NCBI GenBank assembly: GCA_027044735.1
Contig: JALUBW010000124.1
Span: forward strand, 1 to 13,242
Direction of reading: 5' to 3'
Length of the DNA: 13,242 bases
From: Anaerolineales bacterium
GTDB lineage: Bacteria; Chloroflexota; Anaerolineae; Anaerolineales; DRMV01
Each line of letters starts with the position of its first letter. The stretch's first letter is position 1. Positions 1 through 6,718 of the stretch are shown piece after piece. Under the pieces are notes generated by a model. The model did no database searches and was not told the origin of the DNA. It worked only from the letters and a program-made list of their open reading frames with translations. The position numbers were made by a program, and so were the translations under genes.

Positions 1-558
1 GGGCAAGGTGAGGCTTTCGGGGTGGAGCACTTCCGCGGGGCGCAGGCGGAGGAGTTCGGCGCGCACTGCGGCGAGCGGGTCGGGCGATTCAATTTGCGTG
101 GCGGCAAATTCGCCGGTGGTGATGTCGGCGTATGCCACGCCCGCCGATTTGCCGGTGATGATGACCGCGGCGAGGTAGTTGTTGCTTTCCGCCGAGAGCA
201 GGTTTGGCTCTACAACCGTGCCCGGTGTGACGACGCGCACCACCTTGCGCTCCATCAGCCCCTTGCCGGGCTCGCCGATTTGCTCGGCGATAGCCACGTG
301 GTAGCCCTTGGCTATCAATTTGGCGAGGTAACTTTCTACAGCGTGGTAGGGGATGCCCGCCATCGGCACACGCACCCCCTTTGCCACATTGCGCGAAGTG
401 AGCACAATGTCAAGTTCGCGGCTAACGAGTTCCGCGTCCTCATCAAAAGTTTCGTAAAAATCGCCCAAGCGGAAGAACAAAATGGCATTGGGATACTGCC
501 GCTTGAGTTCCAGATATTGACTGCGAATTGGTGTTACGCCGGATTTGGATTTAGCCAT
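1..558 (-). CDS. mutS: DNA mismatch repair protein MutS, N-terminal part (3' end outside window)
   Basis: On the minus strand an open frame begins at the ATG whose complement is 556-558 and stays open for 186 codons to the window edge. The product starts [19 protein letters not shown] and continues with the mismatch-recognition domain I: the [11 protein letters not shown] block (about residues 29-39) holds the Phe-x-Glu type element that family knowledge says stacks on the mismatched base. It is followed by the [21 protein letters not shown] and [11 protein letters not shown] blocks and the start of the connector domain ([17 protein letters not shown]). MutS is the ATP-dependent dimer that detects mispairs and recruits MutL; the ATPase domain lies outside the window. 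No Shine-Dalgarno sequence is visible before the ATG, and an octamer array (569-640) begins about 10 nt upstream. It is divergent from the next gene. Identification is secure; only the 3' end is missing. Confidence 0.97.
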   Translation of the reverse strand, partial: MAKSKSGVTPIRSQYLELKRQYPNAILFFRLGDFYETFDEDAELVSRELDIVLTSRNVAKGVRVPMAGIPYHAVESYLAKLIAKGYHVAIAEQIGEPGKGLMERKVVRVVTPGTVVEPNLLSAESNNYLAAVIITGKSAGVAYADITTGEFAATQIESPDPLAAVRAELLRLRPAEVLHPESLTLP

Positions 559-568
559 GATGGAGTTA

Positions 569-640
569 GTCGTTGGGTCGTGAAGTCGTGAGGTCGTGAA
601 GTCGTGAAGTCGTTAGGTCGTTGGGGCGTTGGGGCGTTGA
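569..640. repeat. Octamer array, nine units of GTCGTKRR type
   Basis: Nine consecutive 8-nt units without gaps: GTCGTTGG, GTCGTGAA, GTCGTGAG, GTCGTGAA, GTCGTGAA, GTCGTTAG, GTCGTTGG, GGCGTTGG, GGCGTTGA. Read on the minus strand they are ACGAC-containing units lying immediately upstream of the mutS start. A related, more decayed ACGAC array sits upstream of the epimerase gene at 7701-7753. Confidence 0.9.
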
Positions 641-667
641 GTAGGGTTCTATCTGCCGCAAGGGAAA

Positions 668-735
668 AAGCACAGAAAGCATTGAGAAAGGGAACCACAG
701 AAAACACAGAAATTTACAGAGAACACAGAAAGCGA
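668..735. repeat. A-rich degenerate CACAGAAA repeat stretch
   Basis: The plus strand carries several loosely spaced (9-10 nt) copies of ACAGA: CCACAGAAAACACAGAAA, TTACAGAGAA, CACAGAAAG. The motif resembles the purine-rich strand of the 82-bp repeats that follow, but in the opposite orientation. It looks like decayed low-complexity repeat; no function is visible. Confidence 0.55.
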
Positions 736-737
736 TA

Positions 738-769
738 GGGATTGAGGCAATGAGGGATTGGGGGATTGG
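738..769 (+). repeat. Short octamer array, four GGGATTGA/GGGATTGG units
   Basis: Four 8-nt units in register: GGGATTGA, GGCAATGA, GGGATTGG, GGGATTGG. This is the reverse complement of the TCAATCCC array at 4730-4888. Both arrays finish, toward the enclosed three-gene operon, in two GGGATTGG units, giving a 21-nt identical inverted match (751-771 against the complement of 4759-4779). Confidence 0.8.
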
Positions 770-790
770 GGCCCTCTACGTTACCCTCCT

Positions 791-1292
791 TGCGTCTTTG
801 CTTTCTCTCTGCGTCTCTGCGTTAATCCTTGGCGTCCTTTGTGTTCTCGGCGTTCTTGGCGTTAAACTTCTTTGCGTCTTTGCTTTCTCTCTGCGCCTCT
901 GCGTTAATCCTTGGCGCCCTTTGTGTTCTTGGCGTTCTTGGCGTTAAACTTCTTTGCGTCTTTGCTTTCTCTCTGCGTCTCTGCGTTAATCCTTGGCGCC
1001 CTTTGTGTTCTTGGCGTTCTTGGCGTTAAACTTCTTTGCGTCTTTGCTTTCTCTCTGCGTCTCTGCGTTAATCCTTGGCGTCCTTTGTGTTCTCGGCGTT
1101 CTTGGCGTTAAACTTCTTTGCGTCTTTGCTTTCTCTCTGCGTCTCTGCGTTAATCCTTGGCGCCCTTTGTGTTCTTGGCGTTCTTGGCGTTAAACTTCTT
1201 TGCGTCTTTGCTTTCTCTCTGCGTCTCTGTGTTTTCCTCTGCGCCTCTGCGTTAACCTTGGCGCCCTTTGCATTTCTTGGCGCCCTTGGCGT
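791..1292. repeat. 82-bp tandem repeat, five full copies plus a degenerate sixth
   Basis: The motif TGCGTCTTTG recurs at 791, 873, 955, 1037, 1119 and 1201, an exact period of 82. Copies 1 and 4 appear identical, as do copies 3 and 5; copy 2 differs from copy 3 by one base. The sixth copy diverges after about 30 bases and fades out near 1292. Each copy splits into nine octamers and one decamer (for example TGCGTCTT, TGCTTTCT, CTCTGCGT, CTCTGCGT, TAATCCTT, GGCGCCCT, TTGTGTTC, TTGGCGTT, CTTGGCGT, TAAACTTCTT), so it is a higher-order repeat. Near identity of the copies implies recent amplification or homogenisation. No spacers, hence not a CRISPR. Confidence 0.93.
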
Positions 1293-1373
1293 TAGAAATT
1301 TTACCATCCGCAGTTGTGGTTCAAGGAATTGGAGGGAAAAATGTGTTTCCTGCGCATCGTTGCGCGTCATATT

Positions 1374-1382
1374 TGCTATAAT
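1374..1382 (+). promoter_or_regulatory. Extended -10 promoter for the three-gene operon
   Basis: TGC followed by TATAAT is a perfect extended -10 element, predicting a transcript start near 1389, about 35 nt before the ATG at 1424. No good -35 hexamer is seen 16-18 nt upstream, which an extended -10 can compensate for. It sits in unique sequence just after the repeats. The call rests on motif match only. Confidence 0.55.
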
Positions 1383-1423
1383 GGTCACAATGATCGTTTC
1401 GTTTACCCTGCCGGAGGCGGGCA

Positions 1424-3016
1424 ATGGATGAAAGAATCCACGCACGTAAGAAGATACCGGATGGGGAAATAAAGGCTCGCTTTCATCAGTTGGGGCCAGA
1501 AGCGTTGCCTGCTGGCTTCTACCTTGTACGACCTGACGGTAAGTTCTTGCTCGCAAGCAAACCGATCCGCCAGATGTTGAATCTCCCCGAAAACGGCGAC
1601 CCCAGAGGGAGCATAGCCGATTATTACGCTGACCCAGACCTTCGCGAAAATTTGCTTCGCGAGGCTGAGGAAATGGAGGCTAAAGGTGACTGGTTGAGAA
1701 ACGATAAGGTAGAGTTCAAAGTTCAAAGGGAAAACGGCGAGAGCAAAGTGATTGTGCAGATGTTTTGTAAGCCGTTGCGAGATGAAAAAGGGTTTGTTGT
1801 TGGTTATTACGGCTGTCTGGCCGATAAGACCAAAGAGTACAAACACAGGGAAGAAGAAAGAAGGCTCCGGGAACACGTCACTGAACTGGCGCTGGATATT
1901 GGGCGTGTAATTCATTACAACTCAACCACTTTGCAGATGGTAGAGAAGGCCCTGCGTCCAACTCTGGATTTCATTGCGCGCAGCCTTGGGATGCAGTTCA
2001 AAGCCGCCGTCACAACCGAGCCGGATATTATTTTGGAAAAATACGCAAATAGGCTGGTAAGGGCATTGGAAAAACTAATTAGTGAATCGGAAAAAGACGA
2101 TTGGACAAGAGGAGCGCTCCTTCCACCCCAGTGGGACTTCCTTGAGCAAAGTATTCAGAGGCTAAACACCTATCGCAATGAAATTAGTATAAAGGAAGTG
2201 CAGGCAAGTTTTCTGCGTCATTTAGCCGACGACATTAGGGATACGCTAAATAGAATAAGGCCAGGGCGTCTGCCGAGAGCCGTGGTGAAGAACGCCTACC
2301 GGGCTATTGATGAGTTAGAACAAGCAACATTGTTAGCACCACTGGTGAATTCTTATGTTGCTGTGAAACAAATGGAGCCTGCGCTTTCGGCACTACGGGA
2401 TTTTTTAACCACAGGGGCAAGAGAAGAGGAACCACTTGAGGAAATTTCGGTAGTGGAACTTGTTGCTCGTGCGGCAGAAAACATGAGCGAGTTTGCTGAT
2501 AGCAGAGGGGTTGAGGTAAGGCTACGAAACCTTTGCGAAGGGATTGACCCTAAAGTGTGGGGCAAACGCCGCGACCTCTTGCGCGCGTTTTCGAACATAA
2601 TTCATAACGCGATCAAATATACTTGGCGCCGAGGGAGGGGGAAAATGCCTTGGGTTGATGTCACAATAGAATGTGATTCGCCATACCCGAAGGAGGTCAG
2701 GATCGCGGTTGAAAACTGGGGTGTTCCCATACCCGAAGACGAGTATGAAACCATTTTTGAGATCGGCTACCGCGGCAGGCTTGCTACCGACCGCTACCGC
2801 ATGGGCACTGGTATGGGGCTCGCCGACGCCAAGCGGGTGCTGAAAGATCACGGCGGAGATATAAAAGTGGAGAGCCGTCCCGCCGCTTATAAAGAGCGGG
2901 ATAAAAATTCCCCCGATTATTACCACCAGCCGTTTTTGACCAAATTTACGCTCATTTTACCTTTAGGAGGGAACAATGGGAAAGTTCAGGCAACGGAAAA
3001 GAATGCTATGGATTGA
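1424..3016 (+). CDS. PAS-domain sensor kinase-like protein with HATPase domain and no canonical phospho-acceptor histidine
   Basis: The 530-residue product has no membrane segment, so a cytoplasmic sensor is expected. A PAS-like fold covers about residues 25-137 (AGFYLVRPDGKFLLASK, then a VGYYGCLADKT end), followed by a long helical region (about 138-340). The C-terminal HATPase domain is clear: N-box with N391 and N395 (NIIHNAIKYT), G1 box E430-N431-W432-G433-V434-P435-I436, and G2 box G461-x-G463-x-G465 (GTGMGLADAK). In the G1 box the usual adenine-contacting Asp is Asn, a substitution also found in other kinases. The best H-box candidate, FLRHLADDIRDTLNRI (residues 263-278), has D269 or R272 where HisKA-type or HisKA_3-type alignments expect the histidine; H266 is three residues off. 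The start is set by GGAGG at 1413-1417. Its 3' end overlaps the receiver gene by 41 nt. Whether it autophosphorylates is uncertain. Confidence 0.85.
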   Translation: MDERIHARKKIPDGEIKARFHQLGPEALPAGFYLVRPDGKFLLASKPIRQMLNLPENGDPRGSIADYYADPDLRENLLREAEEMEAKGDWLRNDKVEFKVQRENGESKVIVQMFCKPLRDEKGFVVGYYGCLADKTKEYKHREEERRLREHVTELALDIGRVIHYNSTTLQMVEKALRPTLDFIARSLGMQFKAAVTTEPDIILEKYANRLVRALEKLISESEKDDWTRGALLPPQWDFLEQSIQRLNTYRNEISIKEVQASFLRHLADDIRDTLNRIRPGRLPRAVVKNAYRAIDELEQATLLAPLVNSYVAVKQMEPALSALRDFLTTGAREEEPLEEISVVELVARAAENMSEFADSRGVEVRLRNLCEGIDPKVWGKRRDLLRAFSNIIHNAIKYTWRRGRGKMPWVDVTIECDSPYPKEVRIAVENWGVPIPEDEYETIFEIGYRGRLATDRYRMGTGMGLADAKRVLKDHGGDIKVESRPAAYKERDKNSPDYYHQPFLTKFTLILPLGGNNGKVQATEKNAMD

Positions 3017-3578
3017 AGACAGTGCACGCTTTGAATTGGTAGAGCAAATGGCACCGGTGTATTACAGTGGTGAATACATCTTTCACCTTGCCGAAAATGT
3101 GGCAGATGGCATAGACCACCTTAGGTCAGCCAAACGCAAGGGCAAACCTTATGACGTGGTCATCTTTGACATACGCCTTCCCCCTGGTGAGGACAAGGTG
3201 TGGCAGGATCTTTACAAGCGCACGATTCATAGCCAGGTAGAATCGCAACTCGGCTTGATTTTGCTTTATTGGCTTTTTGAAGGGGATTTGACAGGAAACC
3301 TCGCAAACTTTAAGCGTCCTGGCAACCCAGATGCCGGCAAGAATATAGAAGAGCGACTCGCCGAGCTAAGGGACAATGGGGTCCGCCCCCCCCATGTTGA
3401 CAAAAAAACGGCGGCGGTTTACACGGTTGAGCAACCGGGTCTCATTTGCCCCCTTTTAAACCATCTCGGCATTAAAGTTTACGCTCAAAAATCTATAGAC
3501 ACCCCAGATGATATTCTACTTCAACTAGCAAGAGCGGTTTTTGAGGAAACTAATAATTTTCGGTGTCCAAAATGGTGA
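2976..3578 (+). CDS. Atypical response-regulator receiver protein with a large insertion
   Basis: The 200-residue product has receiver hallmarks in order: RMLWIEDS with acidic pair E14-D15 (metal site), VVIFDIRLPP with D65 as phospho-acceptor, AVYTVE with T150 (switch residue) and VYAQKSIDTP with K172, then a last helix (DDILLQLARAV). D65 to T150 is 85 residues, against about 30 in a CheY-like receiver, so some 55 residues are inserted between strands 3 and 4 (about 80-145). There is no DNA-binding domain; output may be by protein contact. The start at 2976 is set by AGGAGG at 2965-2970; M10 at 3003 is a weaker alternative that would shorten the overlap with the kinase gene. The coding sequence contains a run of 8 C (3386-3393) and of 7 A (3402-3408). 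Overlap with the kinase-like gene suggests translational coupling and a partner role. The receiver call is confident; the output is unknown. Confidence 0.8.
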   Translation: MGKFRQRKRMLWIEDSARFELVEQMAPVYYSGEYIFHLAENVADGIDHLRSAKRKGKPYDVVIFDIRLPPGEDKVWQDLYKRTIHSQVESQLGLILLYWLFEGDLTGNLANFKRPGNPDAGKNIEERLAELRDNGVRPPHVDKKTAAVYTVEQPGLICPLLNHLGIKVYAQKSIDTPDDILLQLARAVFEETNNFRCPKW

Positions 3579-3590
3579 TGGGAGGAAACA

Positions 3591-4757
3591 ATGTGTAGTG
3601 TATCACTGCCATGGGATGCTTTGATTACTATTGTGCTTTACCTTGTTGGCGTACCTCTCCTTTTAGGGCAAACGGCTAGTGCGTCTGTACGCCACGTGCT
3701 GCTCAATGAAATCGGGGATAAAATAAAAACCGTTATGACGTTAAGTATCACAGTAATAGTGGTACTGCTCTTATGCATCTTTCTATTTTGTGCAGGGGGA
3801 AAAATGTCTATCGTCATGCTGTTAATTTTAACTATATTTGCAGTGATTTTTTCTGTGTTGGGCTTGATGATAGTACATTTGAGGTCGTTGTTAATTTTTC
3901 TCAAACGTTCTGCTGTAAAATCTTTTCGAAGGGGGAAGAACGAAAAGTTTGAGCGTTACGTGGGGTATCTTAGTTTACTCGGCAGGGAGTCAAACACAGG
4001 GGAAGTGCAGGTCATGGCAATACAAACGCTAGGGGAAGTAATAAAAAGGTGTACAAGTTTGCAATCTTCTAAAGCCACTCTAGTTTACGACGGCACCTCC
4101 CTTGAGAAAGCAATATGGGGAATGAAGAATGTGTTACTGAAATCCTCTTCTGAGCCGTCGCTAATGGCGTTTTCCGCATTCATAAGAGAAGCGAGAGGCC
4201 TCTTGAACATATATGATCAACTGCCTCCTGAAATCAAGTGGAAGAAAGACTCCGCCGAACTCGCTTATGCCCTTTCTGAAGTTGGGTGTGAAGTAATAAA
4301 ACTTTACCCCCATAGCAAGGAGTGTGATCGGGCGCCTGCTCTATTAGGGGAACACGGTTGGCTTGGCAAGTGGGCTACTCATTCTTTGGTCAATATACTC
4401 AAAGAAGCCGTCGCTCAGCGTCACTCTATGGCAATACTGTCCGCCTTGACTGGCATAAGGCAAGTCCTTATTGAGCAAAGTGATAAGGGTGAGGAAGCAC
4501 TTTACGATTACATTGGGGCTGTTGCCTTCGCTTTCCTTAACTGTAGCATTCCAGGTAAGCGTTTCGCTGAGCAACTCTGGCAGGAATTTTGTGAAGCCAA
4601 TGATCAAGAACCAAGTAGCGCGTGTAAAGGGTATGCTGAGGAAGCATACAATCATCACGTCCGCATGGGTCGCTTTGCCCTCGCCGATGCCATCCACCAC
4701 ACTTTCATTGACCCGCCATCTCCCCCACCTCAATCCCTCGCCCCCTCAATTCCTTAG
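3591..4757 (+). CDS. Membrane protein with three N-terminal helices and a long cytoplasmic helical domain, function unknown
   Basis: The family is not recognised. The 388-residue product has hydrophobic segments at about 10-27, 49-68 and 73-96, followed by a basic stretch ([14 protein letters not shown], about 102-118). The positive charge places the C-terminal 280 or so residues in the cytoplasm and the N terminus outside. The soluble part is rich in predicted helices ([29 protein letters not shown]) and has a loosely repetitive helical look. The start is fixed by GGAGG at 3581-3585, only 12 nt after the receiver stop, so it is in the same operon; a plausible role is membrane output of the signalling pair. 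Codons such as TTA, ATA and AGG are more frequent than in lepA, hinting at foreign origin. The last nine codons and the TAG stop lie inside degenerate octamers of the 4730-4888 array, so the tail [11 protein letters not shown] is repeat-derived. Confidence 0.75.
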   Translation: MCSVSLPWDALITIVLYLVGVPLLLGQTASASVRHVLLNEIGDKIKTVMTLSITVIVVLLLCIFLFCAGGKMSIVMLLILTIFAVIFSVLGLMIVHLRSLLIFLKRSAVKSFRRGKNEKFERYVGYLSLLGRESNTGEVQVMAIQTLGEVIKRCTSLQSSKATLVYDGTSLEKAIWGMKNVLLKSSSEPSLMAFSAFIREARGLLNIYDQLPPEIKWKKDSAELAYALSEVGCEVIKLYPHSKECDRAPALLGEHGWLGKWATHSLVNILKEAVAQRHSMAILSALTGIRQVLIEQSDKGEEALYDYIGAVAFAFLNCSIPGKRFAEQLWQEFCEANDQEPSSACKGYAEEAYNHHVRMGRFALADAIHHTFIDPPSPPPQSLAPSIP

Positions 4758-4888
4758 CCCCCAATCCCCCAATCCCTCAATCCCTCAATCCCTCAATCCC
4801 TCAATCCCTCAATCCCTCAATCCCTCAATCCCTCAATCCCTCAATCCCTCAATCCCTCAATCCCTCAATCCCTCAATCCCTTAATCCC
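4730..4888 (-). repeat. Octamer array, TCAATCCC (GGGATTGA on the minus strand), 13 perfect units plus flanking variants
   Basis: Thirteen perfect TCAATCCC units run from 4777 to 4880. Before them are CCAATCCC twice (4761-4776) and degenerate units reaching into the upstream gene (TCAATCCC 4730, TCGCCCCC 4738, TCAATTCC 4746, TTAGCCC 4754, which contains the stop codon). TTAATCCC (4881-4888) follows. The array ends 8 nt before the -10 element of lepA. The unit is the reverse complement of the 738-769 array on the other side of the operon. Perfect units imply recent, probably ongoing, length change by slippage. Confidence 0.95.
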
Positions 4889-4896
4889 CACAATGG

Positions 4897-4902
4897 TATA
4901 CT
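4897..4902 (+). promoter_or_regulatory. Candidate -10 element of lepA giving a near-leaderless transcript
   Basis: TATACT ends 10 nt before the lepA ATG at 4913, predicting a leader of about 0-5 nt. No Shine-Dalgarno-like sequence lies between. The -35 position falls in the octamer array and no TTGACA-like hexamer is seen. Supported by motif position only. Confidence 0.45.
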
Positions 4903-4912
4903 TACTGCCGCT

Positions 4913-6712
4913 ATGGCAGAGCACATCCGCAATTTCTCCATAATTGCCCACATTGACCACGGCAAGTCCACATTAGCCGACCGCCTGCTCCAACTCACCG
5001 GCACGATTTCGCCGCGTGAAATGACCGAGCAGGTGCTGGACGATATGGATTTGGAGCGCGAAAAGGGCGTTACCATCAAAGCCTCCGCCGTGCGGATGCT
5101 TTACACCGCCCAAGACGGCAACACCTACGAACTCAACCTCATTGACACCCCCGGCCATGTGGACTTTGGCTACGAGGTCAGCCGCGCCCTCGCCGCTTGC
5201 GAAGGCGCGCTTTTGGTTGTGGATGCCACCCAAGGCGTTGAAGCCCAAACTTTGGCAAACCTCTACCTCGCGCTTGAAAATGATTTAGAAATCATCCCCG
5301 TCATCAACAAAATTGACCTCGCCTCTGCCCGCCCAGATGAGGTCGCCAAAGAAATAGAAAGCCTGCTCGGCACGCCCGCCGACCAAATTCTGCGCGTCTC
5401 CGCCAAAGAGGGCACAAACGTTGAGGCGGTGCTTGAGGCGGTGGTGCGCGAAATCCCGCCGCCGCAGGGCGACCCCACTGCCCCGCTGCGCGCCCTCGTC
5501 TTTGATTCCCACTACGACCCCTACAAAGGCGTTGTGGCGTATGTGCGCATTGTTGACGGCACGGTGAGCGCCGATGATACGCTGATGCTGATGGCTACGG
5601 GCGCTTCGTTCAAGCCGGTGGAAATCGGTGTTTTCACCCCCCACATGACGCCTACCGGCAAACTCACTGCGGGCGAAGTCGGCTATATCGCTACCGGTTT
5701 GAAAACCGTGCGCGATGCCCGCGTCGGCGACACAATCACCAACGCCCAGCGCCCTGCTCCCGAACCGCTCCTCGGCTACCGCCACCCCAAGCCGATGGTC
5801 TTCGCCGGAATTTACCCCGTGGAAAGCGACGACTACGAAGACCTGCGCGACGCCCTCGCCAAACTCCAACTCAACGACGCCGCGCTGGTTTACGAACCCG
5901 AAACCTCGCAAGCCCTCGGCTTCGGCTTCCGCTGTGGGTTTTTGGGCATGTTCCACATGGAAATTGTGCAAGAGCGGCTGGAGCGCGAATACGGCTTGGA
6001 CATTGTGGTTACCGCCCCCTCGGTGGAATACCAAGTTGTGCTGCGCGATGGGCGCACGGTGGTTATTGATTCCCCTGCCGAAATGCCCGATGAAGCCGAA
6101 ATTGCCGAAATCCGTGAGCCGTGGGTAAAACTGCAAATTTTCACCCCGACCGAATTTTACGGCGCGGTGATGGAACTGGCTACCAAGCGGCGCGCCGTCT
6201 TCGTCGGTCAGGAATACCCCTCACCAGAGCGCGTGGTGCTCAATTTTGAAATGCCGCTTTCGGAACTCATCGTGGATTTCTTTGACCAACTCAAATCACG
6301 CACCCGCGGCTACGCTTCTCTGGACTACCAATTCCTTGAATACCGCGCTGGCGACCTTGTCAAACTCACCATTTTGGTCAACGGCGAGCCGGTTGACGCA
6401 ATGGCGGCAATTGTCCACCGCGACGAGGCATACCACAAAGGGCAAAAACTGGTCTCCAAACTCAAAGAACTCATCCCGCGGCAACTTTTCACCGTGCCGA
6501 TACAAGCAGTTGCGGGTGGAAGGGTAATTTCGCGCGCCAACGTCAAAGCCCTGCGCAAAGACGTGCTCGCCAAATGCTACGGCGGCGATGTGACGCGCAA
6601 GAAAAAACTGCTGGAAAAGCAAAAACGCGGCAAAAAGCGCATGAAAATGGTGGGGCAGGTTGAAATTCCGCAAGAAGCCTTTCTGGCGGTGTTGCGGCTG
6701 GGGGAGGATTAG
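4913..6712 (+). CDS. lepA: Elongation factor 4 (LepA), ribosomal back-translocating GTPase
   Basis: 599 residues, the usual LepA length, starting [20 protein letters not shown]. The GTPase motifs are intact: G1 AHIDHGKST (residues 12-20), switch II DTPGH (78-82) and NKID (132-135). Then come the EF-G-like domain II ([18 protein letters not shown]), domain III, and the LepA-specific C-terminal domain ending in [19 protein letters not shown], a close match to the family's conserved tail. LepA is a cytoplasmic GTPase that binds the ribosome and acts on stalled or mistranslocated complexes and in initiation and assembly. The ATG has no Shine-Dalgarno and follows a -10 element by only 10 nt. The next gene starts 6 nt after its stop, so the two are probably cotranscribed. 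Identification is essentially certain. Confidence 0.98.
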   Translation: MAEHIRNFSIIAHIDHGKSTLADRLLQLTGTISPREMTEQVLDDMDLEREKGVTIKASAVRMLYTAQDGNTYELNLIDTPGHVDFGYEVSRALAACEGALLVVDATQGVEAQTLANLYLALENDLEIIPVINKIDLASARPDEVAKEIESLLGTPADQILRVSAKEGTNVEAVLEAVVREIPPPQGDPTAPLRALVFDSHYDPYKGVVAYVRIVDGTVSADDTLMLMATGASFKPVEIGVFTPHMTPTGKLTAGEVGYIATGLKTVRDARVGDTITNAQRPAPEPLLGYRHPKPMVFAGIYPVESDDYEDLRDALAKLQLNDAALVYEPETSQALGFGFRCGFLGMFHMEIVQERLEREYGLDIVVTAPSVEYQVVLRDGRTVVIDSPAEMPDEAEIAEIREPWVKLQIFTPTEFYGAVMELATKRRAVFVGQEYPSPERVVLNFEMPLSELIVDFFDQLKSRTRGYASLDYQFLEYRAGDLVKLTILVNGEPVDAMAAIVHRDEAYHKGQKLVSKLKELIPRQLFTVPIQAVAGGRVISRANVKALRKDVLAKCYGGDVTRKKKLLEKQKRGKKRMKMVGQVEIPQEAFLAVLRLGED

Positions 6713-6718
6713 CGCGCC

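Larger units (their letters stand above)
559..1423. other. Gene-free divergent intergenic region filled with short tandem repeats
   Basis: No convincing gene lies between mutS and the kinase-like gene. The region holds, in order, a GTCGT octamer array (569-640), a unique stretch (641-667), an A-rich CACAGAAA stretch (668-735), a GGGATTGA octamer array (738-769), the 82-bp tandem repeats (791-1292) and a unique promoter-bearing stretch (1293-1423). All three frames of the 82-bp repeat are open because 82 is not divisible by 3, so the overlapping 65-118 residue open frames here, and the minus-strand one at 1068-1556, are repeat translations rather than genes. Confidence 0.8.

Noticed and set aside
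22..591. 189-residue plus-strand frame at the left edge
   Set aside because: Antisense to the clear mutS reading frame.
791..1292. CRISPR array
   Set aside because: The units are contiguous with no unique spacers, and no cas genes are present.
750..1431. Overlapping open frames of 65-118 residues on the plus strand (Leu/Phe/Cys-rich) and a 162-residue frame on the minus strand at 1068-1556
   Set aside because: They are translations of the 82-bp repeat, open in every frame because the period is not a multiple of 3; same peptide recurs in shifted copies and there is no independent start signal.
4471..4884. 137-residue plus-strand frame ending in SLNPSIPQ repeats
   Set aside because: Overlaps the membrane-protein gene in another frame and its repetitive tail is just the TCAATCCC array.
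5285..6136. 283-residue minus-strand frame opposite lepA
   Set aside because: Shadow of lepA caused by codon bias; composition rich in His/Gly/Phe with no family motif.
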